Below, one piece after another: positions 1-12,996 of a DNA stretch of 64,000 nucleotides; within the stretch, counting starts at the first letter, position 1, and each line of letters begins with the position of its first letter. Both the position numbers and the translations under genes were made by a program. Below the pieces are notes generated by a model. The model made no database searches. It saw only the letters and a list, made by a program, of their open reading frames with translations, and was not told the DNA's origin. Origin of the DNA: Anodontia alba (taxonomy: Eukaryota; Mollusca; Bivalvia; Lucinida; Lucinidae); the NCBI GenBank assembly GCA_964016985.1, contig OZ024830.1:79857386-79921385 (forward strand), in the 5' to 3' direction.

Positions 1-177
1 GCTCGGAAAGGCTGTGATTCGTGACTGTCGCTTTGCCTTGGTATTTTTACTTACATTTTTGCGCGAATGACATGTTTCCATAACGCAGCGGTGCTACTTA
101 CATGTGTTCACATAAAAATTCTGGTTATCATTCTTGACATATATAGCATATCTAAACAAGAGCTCCGCCAAGCGGGG

Positions 178-269
178 CATTATACGCCCGTGGCAAGTAA
201 TAAGATGCAGCACATTAACTGGCTCCTGTATAATTCAGTGCTCCGGATATAAACTGTAAGTGGAATTAC

Positions 270-300
<31 letters not shown>

Positions 301-1653
301 AAAAAAATTCATTGGGGCATAATCTCTGCTGATATTTGGTGAACTGTAACCTAAGGGTCCAAGCTGGCCAAGAAATTAAGGGAGAAGTTTGCTGCTTCTA
401 GGGAGAAGTGCTTTCTGACGGAGGACACACCACAGATGCATGGCTATATTATAAGCTCATATGAGCCTTTGGCACACTATTACCTCTCTAAACAATATGC
501 TGTGAAAAGTTTACAAAAAACTTTCAAAGGGGCATAAATCTGCAAATATTTGGTGCACTGTAACCTAAAAATAATATAGGCTGCTCCACAACATCATGTA
601 AGTATTTATGAAGTTTCAGCTTGATCGGATGTAAACTGTAGGAGGATTTAGCCGGAAACAAAAAATTGATAGAAATTTTCAAAGGGGTTTAACTCTGCTA
701 ATATTTGGTGGACTGTAACCTTGAAACAATATGCGCTGCTCCACATCATGGTCTTACTACAAATCAAGTTTCAGCTTGATCGGATGTAAACTGTAGAAGG
801 ATTTAGCCGGAAACAAAAAAATAATAGACATTTTCTGCTAATATTTGGTGGACTGTAACCTCAAAATAATATGCGCTGCTCCACATCATGGTCTAACTAT
901 ACATGAAGTTTCAGCTTGATCGGATGTAAAATGTAGGAGTTAGCCGGAAACGAAAAGTCTACTGAAATTTTCAAAGAGGCATAACTCTGTTAATATTTGG
1001 TGGACTGTAATCGCGAAATAATATGCACTGCTCCACATCATGGTCTAACTATATATGAAGTTTCAGCTTGATCGGATGTAAAATGTAGGAGGAGTTAACC
1101 GGAAATGAAAAGTTTACAGAAATTTTCTAAGGGGCATAACTCTGCAAACATTTGGTGGACTGTAACCCCAAAATAATATGCGCTGCGCCACATCATGGTC
1201 CAACTATATACCAAGTTTCAGCTTGATCGGATGTAAACTGTAGGAGGAGTTAGCCGGAAACGAAAAGTCTATTAAAATTTTCAAAGGGACATAACTCTGC
1301 TAATATTTGGTGGACTGTAACCTCGAAATAATATGCGCTGCTACACATCATGGTCTAACTATATATGAAGTTTCAGATTGATCGGATGTAAAATGTAGGA
1401 GGAGTTAACCGGAAATGAAAAGTTTACAGAAATTTTCTAAGGGGCATAACTCTGCAAATATTTGGTGGACTGTAAACCCGAAATAATATGCGCTGCTCCA
1501 CATCATGGTCTAACTATATACCAAGTTTCAGCTTGATCGGATGTAAACTGTAGGAGGAGTTAACCGGAAACGAAAAAGTTCACGGACGGACGGACGGACG
1601 GACGCCATACCCCGTAACATAATACGTCCCGTTTTTCAAACGGGCGTATAATG
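178..1653 (+). mobile_element. Helentron/pearl-like element A with ~155-bp tandem repeats
   Basis: The element is bounded by a perfect 13-bp inverted repeat, CATTATACGCCCG at 178-190 and its complement at 1641-1653. Inside are at least seven copies of a ~155-bp unit; the string AGTTTCAGCTTGATCGG recurs at 612, 767, 907, 1059, 1214, 1369 and 1524. Degenerate copies lie further left, from about 300, after a poly(A) run at 270-298. The array ends in an (ACGG)n run at 1582-1601, followed by a CCCGTTT-ttc-AAACGGG hairpin. Tandem units next to an ACGG microsatellite match what I know of bivalve pearl elements. No coding capacity is seen, so it would be non-autonomous. Confidence 0.7.
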
Positions 1654-4250
1654 AACCATATCCTCCGAAGAATCTGTCATGTGATATTTCCAGCTTAAAC
1701 GCGCCCACAAAAGGAATATACGGATTGTCGGGTAGCGGCTGTAGCACATAAATCTTTATAACATTTGTATATACTGGAGTCTAAAATAACATAACGCATT
1801 TAGTAAGTATTGAGATGTCCAGAGAGCCTGAGCTAACAGTAAAGTCCAAGAACGTGGCGTCTGGTCATAGTATACACTGTTGCCACTCATCCAGCAGATT
1901 AACAGATAGTCTAATGGACTTTTCCCAATTTTAGGAAAATATGATTACGAGTAAGGCGTCCGAATTCTTAGGTTTAAAACGACAGAATGTATCAACACCT
2001 ACTATTGTGAGCACCGATCATGTAAACTGATTCAGCTTGTAATTTACACAATCTAGGTGCTGAATATGTATACATTAAAAATGATTGTTTTCAATATTTA
2101 TACTGTTATACTAATACCAACGTATTCGATCTAATTACCGCAATGTGCGCTTGTTTTTTTTGTTTTTGTTTTTGATTTTTTTTTGTTTTTTTGTTTGTTT
2201 GTTTTTTGTTTTTTTTTTGTTTGTTTGTTTTTTTTCAAAATTTACTGTCAAGACATTAAGCTAAAAATAACCAAATAAAGCACGCGTTAAAGAAAAAAAA
2301 ATCAGCAGTGGAGTTCATGAGAGGATTTTTAAGACGCTTAGGCGGTATTTTTCTGATTAATTTCTAAAAGCATTTGTTGTTGGTATTCATTTGAATTGCC
2401 TCGACATGTCGAGGCAATTCAAATGAGTACCAACAACGTATGCTTTAAATAAAGAAGTAGATATAGATACACGGCTGTAATCTGAAGACTAAGAAATTCC
2501 TTGACTGTGCGCTTATAGGGGTATGTGCGGTAATAAGATCGAATACGGTATTTCCTAATAATCCGAGCCGGAGCACAACATTTCTTACGAGAAGGCATGT
2601 CCGTAGTCCAATGACTTGGATAAGCATGCGCAAATAAGCAGGTTGATCAGTAATTGATTTGCGCACTATGTGTTGCTAAACATCCAAGCTTTCTTTAGAC
2701 CGACGGTAGAGGTTCTGCTAAGAATGTGTGGATGCACAGACTTATCTAAGTCTTTGCTGTGCACACAAACAATCTTGTTGAAGTGCTGTGTCTCGGCTCA
2801 TATGTTCGTTTGCAACGTTTTGCATGACTGACCTTAAATTCCTATGTATCAATTGTTTTCTAAAGCTGACATTTTGCTACAACAGTGTTAATACTCTTAT
2901 TGTACCCTAATAGTTATCAATAAAAAATGATGAAAAGAATATTTTAAATAAATTGAAAAGTGGGTCAGGGTCTTGCACTTAAACTTGATATATGAACTTC
3001 TTTTGGTATAATCTTAGTGTTTTTTTTTTTTTTTTTTTTTTTTTTTTTCTGAAAATACTATTTTGAAATTAAGCATCATATAAACATGTGGCTGAAAATT
3101 TGTTATCAAAGAGTTATTTGGGAAAATATTCGTAAATAGGTAATTTGCTAACTAGGCTACGTAGCCAAGTTAGTACAAAGGCGATTATTATGCTATCAAT
3201 TAAGTATGGTTTATGAAATAAAAGCATTAAAAGCCTTGTAGCATATTCATATACATTTTCAAAACATAACTGTGTATTTACTTCACATTAAGTTTATAGA
3301 TTCTTCAGAAACTTATTGAGATAATATATTTATGGCATTATTTTGAAATCAAAATATCTTTGCAAAATAATTTTGCAGACAAATACAATTATCAAATTAT
3401 AGCAACCAAACAACGAGTTGTTGACGCGAAGCGGCAACAACGAAAGTTGGATGCTTTACGATAAACGGATATTCTGTTCTATTTAAATTGCTATACTAAA
3501 GCTAAATTTTTTGTGTAACCGGAAGTTGTAAATTCCGAAAGGGTAAATGGTATCCGTGACTATTATTCTTCTGTTGGCACCAATAATAATAATTCTTGTC
3601 AGTTTCTTAAGTCTGAAAAATGAATCGTTTTAACAAATTGATCTTTGTCAAGAAACATTTGGACCAGTCATAAATGTGTTTTTCTTTTACCAGTAAATAC
3701 GTCACCTCTGGTTTCAGCGTTTAGTTTCAATCACCCGGTTATAGCAACTGTTAAACTCAAGCGGACATCACATTTTCATGTTAAAAAGCAAATAAAAATC
3801 AGGTATAGGCGAGATAAAACACACAATAGTTTTGTCAATATTTCCCATATTTTCGGTGCGTATGAGGCCCTCCCAGCAGTCCCAAGGTCAATTTGTTAAT
3901 ACATGTACGATTCATTTTTCAGACTAAAGGAAACAAGAAAAATAATAGCTATATCTGAATATCTTTGACATAATCTGGTAATTTTCTTAGTACAGCTATG
4001 AAATCTTTGTCCCCGGAAAAGTAAACTGATCTTTTTTAAACTTGTCTAAAGGTAAATTGGACAAGTCGGACATGGTATAACCTGGCCAATCCATTCGGAT
4101 TCCTGCCAATCCTGGTGAATGAATGTCATTAGAGGTGTCACCAGTGAAAATTCTGATTATGATGCCACACTATCCGCTGAACCTTCAAGCGAGGTAATAA
4201 TAAAATCTGGAATATCTCTCCAATATCTAATTGTTTGAGGGAAGAATAGC
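1654..4250. other. Intergenic stretch, no gene recognised
   Basis: No convincing coding sequence is seen. The stretch contains a T/G-rich low-complexity tract (2145-2235), one palindromic MITE (2368-2445) and a poly(T) run at 3020-3048. Short open frames here have no recognisable motif. Confidence 0.5.
2368..2445. repeat. Palindromic MITE, family M1
   Basis: This is a near-perfect hairpin centred on TCGACATGTCGA (2401-2412). Its arms carry ATTCATTTGAATTGCCTCGA and the complement. The core (GTAC-TCATTAGAA-TGCCTCG and complement) is shared with many other hairpins in the window, defining family M1. Confidence 0.7.
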
Positions 4251-4459
4251 CCTTGTTAATATTGATCAGTTCTTGGAAACAAGGGAAATGCCAATACTTC
4301 AAGGACACATGTATCTTGTTTCTTGAGGCGCTTCTAATGAGTACTCACAACATGTTTTCTTTCTTCCATGAATCAGAAAATGTCAATTTTCGGGCAAGTT
4401 CAGGGAAATGGTACCCTCAGGCTATGTTCTGGTAAGTTCTGCGCAAATATTCTTGTATG

Positions 4460-4670
4460 TGGCCCTACAAGAATATCTGCACAGCACTTACCAGAATATG
4501 TCACAATGTGTGCAGCACATACCAGAATATTTGCAAAGTACATTACAATATATGCTCACAGCACATCTATAACAAAATATGTGCAAAGCATACCAGAATA
4601 TGTGCACAGCACATTCTAGAATATGTTGCTCAACACATACCAAAGTATGTGCATAGTACATAACAAATGC
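4460..4670. repeat. Degenerate ~23-bp tandem repeat
   Basis: Imperfect units of the type ACCAGAATATGTGCACAGCA follow one another about eight times. Both strands stay open here only because the units lack stops; no gene is implied. Confidence 0.6.
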
Positions 4671-4839
4671 AAATAGTGCCATATTTGAAAGGTCAATATG
4701 GGTCTGCCAGCATTAGCATTGAAGTACATAAACTTAACAACACAGTTTAAGTATCTTAATTTTAGCTTCAAACTAGAGCAAGTTGACGGCGCGCCATCGC
4801 ATATCCCCGCGCCAGTGCCATCGCATATCTCCGTGCACA

Positions 4840-5590
4840 TCAAAAATTTCAATGCGTTCTTCCAGTCCTCATCCATAGGGCTATTACCTGTGATAGTTTC
4901 AAGGTTCTAGCTCAAGACGCCTAAGAGGAGTTATGTGACATTTAAAAAAGGACCCAAAATCCTACTTTTTGACATCTAGTGACCCCCAGACATGACCCCC
5001 GGGGGGCAAAAGTTTTGCACAACTGTATTCTACTTTAAATTACCATCGATTTGATATGCAAGTAGTATTGGGTGCCACTATGGGCACGTGCCCATAGTGG
5101 CACCCAATACTACTCATGCAACATGACTATGTTTGTACAAAATGGACTTTGGAGCCTTCGGGGCCACACCCCCTGGCCCTGGCCCTGCCCCCAGGGGTTA
5201 AATCAAAATTCCGAAAGTGTTCCTCCAGTCCTCATTCATAGGGCTATTACTTGTGACAGTTTCAAGTTTCTAGCTCAAAAAGTCTAAGACGAGTTGTGTG
5301 ACAATATAAAAAAAGGACCAAAATCCTACTTTTTTACCTCTAGTGGTCCCCAAACATGCCCCGGGGCAAAAGTTTTGCACCATTGTATTCTACTCTTCAT
5401 TACCTTCGATTTGATATGCAACATGACTATGTTTGTACAAAATGGATTTTAGACCCTTCAGGGCCACATCCCCTGGCCCTGACCCCAAGGGTTACATCAG
5501 AATTCCGAATGTGTTTCTCCAGTCCTCATCCACAGTGCTATCCCCTGTGAAATTTTCGAGATTCTAGCTTAAATGGTCTAGGAGCAATGG
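4840..5590. repeat. ~300-bp tandem repeat, about 2.5 copies
   Basis: Landmarks such as CATAGGGCTATTAC (4874, 5239, and a degenerate copy near 5532) and CGATTTGATATGCA (5047, 5407) recur at ~290-305 bp once a 60-bp insertion is discounted. The units contain GGGCAAAAGTTTTGCAC. A poly(G) run lies near 5618. No coding content is recognised. Confidence 0.7.
5061..5115. mobile_element. Tiny perfect-palindrome insertion with target duplication
   Basis: Positions 5062-5113 form a perfect 52-bp palindrome (two 26-nt arms, centre GGGCAC|GTGCCC). It is flanked on both sides by ATGCA. The neighbouring tandem copy at ~5407 reads uninterrupted through this site (GATATGCAACATGAC), so the palindrome is an insertion with a 5-bp target duplication. 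Confidence 0.75.
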
Positions 5591-5599
5591 TGTGACATT

Positions 5600-6350
5600 A
5601 CAATAGGACGGACGTGGGGGGGGGGGGGAGCGGGGTTTTACAATATCCCCTCTTTTTCTTCGAAAAAGGATTCAACTGACATAAGGTGTGATTTAATTCT
5701 GCCAGATGACGTGTATAAATTAATGATCCATCGTCACAATTTTCATAATGACTGATGTTTGAGCGGATGAGTTATAGCGATTTTTTCAAACTGATTTCGG
5801 ACATATTTCCAAACATCTTATGCTTGGTCACTTGGATCCATGTTTATGACTGCTTATGGTTATGTACATTTCCAGGTGTCTAAATTATGCACCAGTGATT
5901 TGTAACCACTGGTCCCCTACCGAGATAGAATAGGGAGAACATCGCTTTTCCATTTTTCACAGCACTACTAAAAGTCCACCACTGGGGAACCTGCTGAGCG
6001 CCATAGCCCCGCTCTTTATAATTGTAAATTAAACTGGGGTATGTTTGCGTACTATCACAAGCCCTGCATTTATCATTTACCCGGCACTGCCGAAGAACTC
6101 AATAGGTAACTGCCATGCTGTCCCCCAATCTCGTAAGGGATGGGAGGGGAGATGGTGGGGAGAAGTTGTTACATATGACTGGTGTATTACTGCTGAAAGA
6201 AGTTAATTCTGCCAAGTGTATGAATGCTGAAGACAGTTTATTCTTCCAAACATCTTTGGCCGGGTCACTCTGATTGTATTACTGTTGAAGGCAGTTTATA
6301 CTTCAAAGTGTCTTACTGCTTAAAGCAGTTTTCTTTTCAAAGTGTCTGAC
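5600..6350. other. Intergenic stretch, nothing recognised
   Basis: The sequence is AT-rich with short G-rich tracts (6130-6160). No gene, hairpin or long tandem repeat was identified apart from scattered CTGAAGGCAGTTTA-like motifs that introduce the following direct repeat. Confidence 0.4.
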
Positions 6351-6354
6351 TGCC

Positions 6355-6675
6355 AAAGGCAGTTTATTGTTCCATACATGTACATCTCTGGCTGTGTCAC
6401 TCGAATTCAAGCGTATTTACTTCTGAAGGCAGAAAGTGTCTTATTTACTAAACATTGAAAGCTGTTATTTCCAAGTGTTTGATTGCCGAAGGCAGTTAAT
6501 ACTTCAAACAATCTTTGGCTGGGTCACTCGGATCAGCCATCCAATTGTTGTGCAGGAGGTTGCATGTTCTGACTCGCGTTTAACACAACATTCTCTGGTG
6601 CAGCTTTGGTCATTAAAAAACTTCTACCACTATTATCCAAGTGTCTGCTGCTCTTACCTTTGGGAAATATTCTTG
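6355..6675 (+). repeat. Direct repeat R, copy 1
   Basis: About 320 bp are duplicated at 7355-7680 with high similarity. Shared strings include TTTAACACAACATTCTCTGG and GTGCAGGAGGTTGCATGTTC. The copies differ by small indels. No protein motif is visible in either copy. Confidence 0.75.
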
Positions 6676-7354
6676 CGAATGTTATATGTCACCAATTACC
6701 TATGTTCACAAGACATTTGCAGGTTTTCGTAAGTATTAACAGTTGTTCATGGGGTTAATTGACCATGCCCAGACTAAACTGTGTTAAAAAGCTGCAAAAC
6801 ACTAACAACCAACTGTTTTACTGCAGAAGTTTTTTTCTTCCTGGGCAGACCCGTTGGCTGAATGGTTGCGGCCGCTAATGTATAGTGCTCTAAATCGCTT
6901 TTCATCCCTCCTCTCTGGGGTTAAGCCTTGCTAGGTTAACAGTTGAGTGACACAAGACAAGATAAAGTCTGCTTATAGACGGTCAGGCTGTTTTTCTCGT
7001 GGATCTTCTTTTGCCTCACCTTTCGATTTACTGATTGCTCAGAATAAGTGAAATAATCTTGACAGGCTGTAAACCCCTTGGAATATTTTGATAATTTTCT
7101 GCATGCAGATACATATTGACAAGACCTAACATAAATTCAAATTTCTGGTAGAATGTCAATTTTCGTGTGCAGAGGTCTCTCTGTTGACAGACATCCAATA
7201 GAAAAAAAAGTATCAAACACAGTGTACAAATTGGAGACAGTTGTTCTGTTTTCCAGATGCTAAAATCGTGGCCAGTCTCTACGAAAGTCAACAAGATGCT
7301 GAAAAGCTGGCTTCAAGTTGATTCTCACCTGAAAAACTTTGCTTTGCATAAGCA

Positions 7355-7680
7355 GTTTATTGTTCCATACATGTACATCTCTGGCTGGGTCACTCGGTTT
7401 CAAGCATATGTACTTCTGAAGGCAATTTACACATGTAAGTGTCTTACTTACTGAACATTGAAAGCTGTTTTTATTTCCAAGTGTTTGACTGCCGAAAGCA
7501 GTTAATACTTCAAAACATCTTTGGCTGGTCTCTCGGATCTGCCATCCACTTGTTGTGCAGGAGGTTGCATGTTCGTTCTGACCCCCGTTTAACACAACAT
7601 TCTCTGGTGCAGCTTTGGTCATTAAAAGCTTCTACCACTATTATCCAAGTGTCTGCTGCACTTACGTTTGTGAAATTCTC
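7355..7680 (+). repeat. Direct repeat R, copy 2
   Basis: This is the second copy of the repeat at 6355-6675, about 1 kb downstream in the same orientation. It lies between the first copy and the 3' end of the SLC28 gene. Confidence 0.75.
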
Positions 7681-7808
7681 ACCCGAAAAACTTTGAAATA
7701 TACACACTACGAGTATCTGTGCTTGTCTTCAATGACACTCTCCCTTAGCACTCCATAAAATAGTTACACTGTACTCTTTCTGACAACTAAATCCATACCT
7801 AGGAACAT

Positions 7809-7814
7809 TTTATT
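7809..7814 (-). promoter_or_regulatory. Candidate polyadenylation signal AATAAA for SLC28
   Basis: TTTATT on the plus strand gives AATAAA on the minus strand, about 330 nt past the SLC28 stop codon. It is the first canonical signal I found downstream of the stop, consistent with a short 3' UTR. No cleavage-site evidence is available. Confidence 0.4.
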
Positions 7815-8007
7815 TTATAACATTTCATGAATAATTAAATATCTTTACCCAATCCATTATAGTCACGGACAATAACAACTCTAGCAAATGAAAATAATTC
7901 TATCAAACATTCTCTCCCTTTGACAAAATCGTTCAACTGTTAAAGCACTAAGCAAAACTGTTGCATACGACATTCCATTTTTATAAATTTTCAGAGAAAA
8001 TAAAACA

Positions 8008-8054
8008 ACATTTCATGTGAATCGTCTAGTTTGTAGACGATTCACATGAAATGT
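8008..8054. repeat. Perfect 21-bp hairpin in the probable SLC28 3' UTR
   Basis: Two perfectly complementary 21-nt arms (8008-8028 and 8034-8054) surround the loop GTTTG. The flanks carry weaker outer complementarity (TTCAGAGAAA and TTTCTCTGAAAA), suggesting a small palindromic MITE. It lies between the stop codon and the candidate poly(A) signal, so it may be transcribed. Confidence 0.65.
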
Positions 8055-8140
8055 CAATCCTTTCTTTCTCTGAAAAATAGAAAAAAAAGTCAAACTGTGT
8101 GCTGCAGTTGTGATAATCGCTTTAAGGGTTACTTTATCTC

Positions 8141-8274
8141 TCAGTCGGTAGAGAAGGAATAGCCATGAGTTACACTGGGAAAAAGAGTACTAATATTTGC
8201 TGCAGTATTATAGACTGATGCATTTGTTGTCGTCTCCAGTGATGTTGACAAATCCTGTTCTTGGTATAAGAGAC
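8141..8274 (-). CDS. SLC28: SLC28 coding exon 10 with stop
   Basis: 134 nt, acceptor TTTCAG|GTCTCTT, stop TGA at 8143-8141. It encodes LLYQEQDLS and a Ser/Thr/Asn-rich tail with two N-glycosylation sequons (NAS, NIS). It completes CVAG-LLY, matching the family CIAGILY. Confidence 0.92.
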
Positions 8275-10431
8275 CTGAAACGAAAAACAACAAAAATGTT
8301 GGTTTATTTAATGAAAAACCACATTCCATTTGCAAATCTCGGTATCCCAACGACAAGTAAATCTTCAGAATTATTCCCCCGTATTTATGCAAGCGATGTC
8401 TGATCAGGGCTACATTTTATTAAGTAATTTTAGAGACACCAAGAGGTATTAAATTGTATATTCAAATTTTAGGATAAGTATATTAAGAAGACTAGGTAAA
8501 TAAATATTTGGGAAAACTTCCATGATAACCCTAAGTATTGTGACAGACAGACCTGAGCAAACAATGAGACCCAAATCAGACGCCGACTGCTCCTAAACAC
8601 GCCTACCTGTTTGCCAATCATATCCACCTATTAATTTTCAAAAATCCCGGAATTCGCTGAATCAACAAAAAGGACCAGAAAGCATAAAGAACATTGTAGT
8701 AAAATATAGAGATACAGTTTACGTCTACCACACGACCCTAAAACTGTAGTGAAGATAAACAGACACTAAAAGGAATGACCTTTGAAACCAATGAACACAT
8801 ATACAGAAATAAAAACAACTGATAGGTTTAATGTTCCCGGCCAAACAAATTAGACCTGACCTGTGAACTTCAAAAGGCTCAATGATGGTTTGGTGCCAGA
8901 GCAAAACAAAGCCACAGATAGGACAAAGGTAGGCCCGACTATAGACATCGATAGTCAGGCGTTAACCATCTGAAACATATTTAGGAAGGCAGCGTCATAA
9001 TCAATTTGTTTAATCAGATCTATTTAAAAAGCGTACAGTGCATTTCTCACCATAAAACCCCATTGTGATTTTATAGTTTTACATTTTGATTTTTTTTTTC
9101 TTCTTTGAACATTTAGTTGTCGGCACTAGTGATCAATTTCTAAATTTTCTTAATATAATGTCGCCTTGAAACCACTTCTTTAACAGCGCCTATCCGAAAC
9201 CGAATTTTATGGTTGCCTAATTTGTAAATTCATAAGATTTGATTCCCGTAAAACTAGTCATTCTAGGCGTTTTAAAACTCAATGACAACGTTTATCGATG
9301 CACTACGAAAGACTGCATGTATGGTAGCTTTACAGTTGCGAGATTGTAAGCCCAGTGTATGTGAATTTAATTATGACTGATAACTTTGCTTCCCTCTTTA
9401 ATTGTACGCCTGCTATCGGGTCTCAGACTTAATGACAACTTTTTCCTCAATCTACTTCAGATGGCTGACGCCTGACTATTGATGTCTATGGTCGGACTCA
9501 TCGTGTTCCAATTTGTGTTGTTTCTTTTCTTCATTTTTGCTCTGGCATCAGATTGCCATTTAGTTTCTACATTTTCATCATAGTATTTGTCATTATATGC
9601 GTTTTACTGCAGATGAGATAAATGACCGATATGCGGACCGAACATTTATCTGTTATTTGGAGCTGCTTCAGAATAAAGGATGAATCGCCCGCTCCGAATG
9701 GCATTTGTTCTCTGCTGGACATTCCAAGGTAGTTACTCTGTTTCAGTTCTTCTTTGCTGTTTGTTATTGAGCTGTTTTGCTTTGTCATCTTTTTTTTCCC
9801 CAAGCTCTTCATTACCTTAGGAAGCCAGTGCTTCGTGATCACGACATTTCCTGGGTAACTGTTTATATTTCTAAGTATGGGGTTTTCTAGGTAATCTCAC
9901 TTCTATACAGTCGAACAATAACTCGGACACCGATGGCTCGTTTACCATGGCTAATTCTAACTCATTTTAAGTCCCTATGAAATTCTTCCGATAGCTCAAG
10001 AAAACAAATATTTTGAGAAATTTTCTTCTTTCATCATGAAATTGTATCCTGTGTGTACTCATCGAGGCGATTCTAATGAGTACATACAACATACCATAAT
10101 TATGTAGAAGAGAAAAGATTTCCGTAAATTATCGTAATTTGCTTCCTTGCGGCGTTATGATTAACCCAATCCATATCTAGAAGAAATATCCATATTCTAA
10201 ATACAGTCGAACATCAATGGACCGAGCATCTAAGATGCTCGGGCCATTGAAGTTCGACTGTATTTAGAATATGGACTTTCCGCTTGCAAAATAATATGCA
10301 CATCCACATTGAGGGGACTGGATACACATGGTAGATTTTCTCAATTTTACAAAGGAAGTGGGGAGTAGCAACTTTTGTGGCTTCTGGCTTTAGTTCATGT
10401 AACCCATTTTTTTTTTTTTTTTTTTTTTTAT

Positions 10432-10463
<32 letters not shown>

Positions 10464-12940
10464 CTGAAAAGGGGTCAATTTTAAAGGAAAGAATTTGCTC
10501 TCTTTCCTTTTAGAGTAGACTTTTTTCAGAAGGAAGGCGAACATCCTATTAACATGTATCCCCTTAAATCTAACAACATTTATCCTTACCAGCTACACAG
10601 GCTGTCATCAGACAAGCGATATTTCCATGAATAAGACCTCTAATAGATACGTCTGCAAATGCGTTTCTCCTTGACGGAGCAGCTGAGAAAAGAGCCCCAA
10701 GATATATTCCAATAGATACTAGACTTCCGAATCCACACAACATGTAAGTTCCTAGAACCAGAGATTTCCTCTGCAATAATTAATATATTTTATTTATAGT
10801 ATAACGTTTTATTTAACAGTATCATAACTCTGTTGCATAAAAATTATATCAAACTAGTATAACACATGCGAAATTACGTCGTTAACAAATTGTTGTTTAC
10901 TAATGACAAAAAAGAGACGTTGCAAGCTGAAAGCACAACTGCGTAAAATGCAACTGCCGGGCCATGTGATAAACAGAAACTCTATATTTGTGTACCTTTC
11001 CTATGATATCAGGGGCATTTAAATATTCTAATCGTTTCTTGTCAAGGCTAACTAAAGATATAAATCATGGAATTTTCGAGTAATAAATATCATATGTGAT
11101 GAGCATTTATGTAAGCTCCTCTATTTAAGATATTCTTCTTACAAATGTAAAAAGGTAAGAGAAAAGTCCAGGAAGTGCCACAAGCACAAGCCGCAGCCCT
11201 TCCCAGACACTAAGAGGAAGCGGAAACAGACAAAACAAAACAAGCGCAAATCGCACAAACGGACGAAAAGCACTAAGATTAGATCTCTCTTCTTCAAGCG
11301 AGGTAATTGCAATGCTAATGGACTGAAAAACACAAGAACAAAATAACACAAGACAAAACAAATCGCCCCGTAGAATAAACCACAAAGCAACAAAGAGTAA
11401 GACTAACACCGCGAATACCGTCTTAGAACGGTCAGTAGAATAAACCGTCGCGGGGTTTAAGGCACTTTTACAGCCGACTAACTTAACCCTGGGTCCCGTT
11501 GTCACTCTTAATTACAACTAGCAAAACAAAAAGCGAAATGGGCATTTGTTGACGGTGACCCAAATGTTGGCATCACAACACAACCAGTAAAACAGAAAGC
11601 AAAGTGGGCAGCTATTGAAGACCGTGACCACAATGCTAGCATCACAACACATACAGAAAAACAGAAAGCAATGCAAGAACCACAAAGCTTCAAAGAGCTA
11701 CAAAGAGTAAGAACAACACCAGCCTGGGCAGCGTTTCAATAAACTTCTTATATCTGCGAAATTCATAAGCGTACGAAACGTACATATGAAATTCGTAAGA
11801 TAATCTTACAGTGTTTCACTAACGACTTCGTACGTAGAACGTCGCACTTACGATTGTCGTAGCTACTCCTTACTTTCGGAGGTATGAAACCAATGCACGG
11901 ACGTGATTGAAAGCACTTTTTTGACAGACGAAGCTTTTACTTTTTTCTGTATTTTCCAATTTCTCATGTGAAGACTCGCAAAAAAAAAACAACAAAGGAT
12001 GAAAAACAGTAGTTTGTTTAAAGTGATCCAGAAAATTTCTGAAGCAGTAAAATGCATTTCAGGTTTGCGAACGATTGTATACGGTCAGTCTGAGTACCTA
12101 TTACCGGAATATACTTATTATCGGGTATTGAGAAATCATGGTCCCCGCCCATCGGGGCCGGCGAAATTGATGGATTGCCTGGGCCTCCGAGGCAGAGCTG
12201 CTAGTAAGTAAGTAACTTTAAGCAGGACCTGAATTAATCATGAACCAGCAAGTCGGGTAAAAGTCCCACAAAATTGGAGGCACTCTCTACATGACTATAA
12301 TAATATTGTTGACATGGAAGTTAACCACAACTCAATAAATGTATTCAAAAATCAAATGCCAGAATTTAATCTCAATTGGTCTAACAGCAGAGCTAGAAAA
12401 GAATTCATGGAGTACATTTATACTGATTTGTTGAACATTGTTTGAAATAATGTACCTGTAAAAGATAAAACAAACAGTGAAAACAAAGGGAAAAAGTTCC
12501 CTATCTTTTTAAATTGTTACTGAGATGACAACCAGTAGAATAATTTTGTGAAATAATTTTACCAAAATGATACTGCCCAATTCTGGAATGTAAATATGAA
12601 ATGATAACAGTGAGCTGGTGTGTGATACTCTGAAAGACATTCATTGTAGGTAACAAAAATTGTCTCTAGCTCTGACCATTGTCACAAGTCTTGAGATGTT
12701 AGCCTAAGAAATTCCCATTTGGGTGTGGGAGAGAAAACCTTCATTATCTGCTACACTTGCTCAACAGAACCAAAAAGAAATCCTCAAAAAGTAACAAAAA
12801 GTGTCTTAATAACAAACAATCTCAAGCAAAAATGCACAATCAAGACCCACACACCCTCTCAAATTGTCAGGACAATTTATGGGCTGCAAAAATACCAAGA
12901 AAATTGTGAACCTCTACAGTCTTAGTCACATACCCCCCCC

Positions 12941-12996
<56 letters not shown>

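Noticed and set aside
7260..7622. 120-residue open frame on the minus strand
   Set aside because: It overlaps the direct repeat at 7355-7680. The copy at 6355-6675 does not preserve the frame.
11125..11505. 126-residue hydrophobic open frame on the minus strand
   Set aside because: The hydrophobic look comes from a T-rich interspersed repeat (family G) that also occurs at three other places without the frame.
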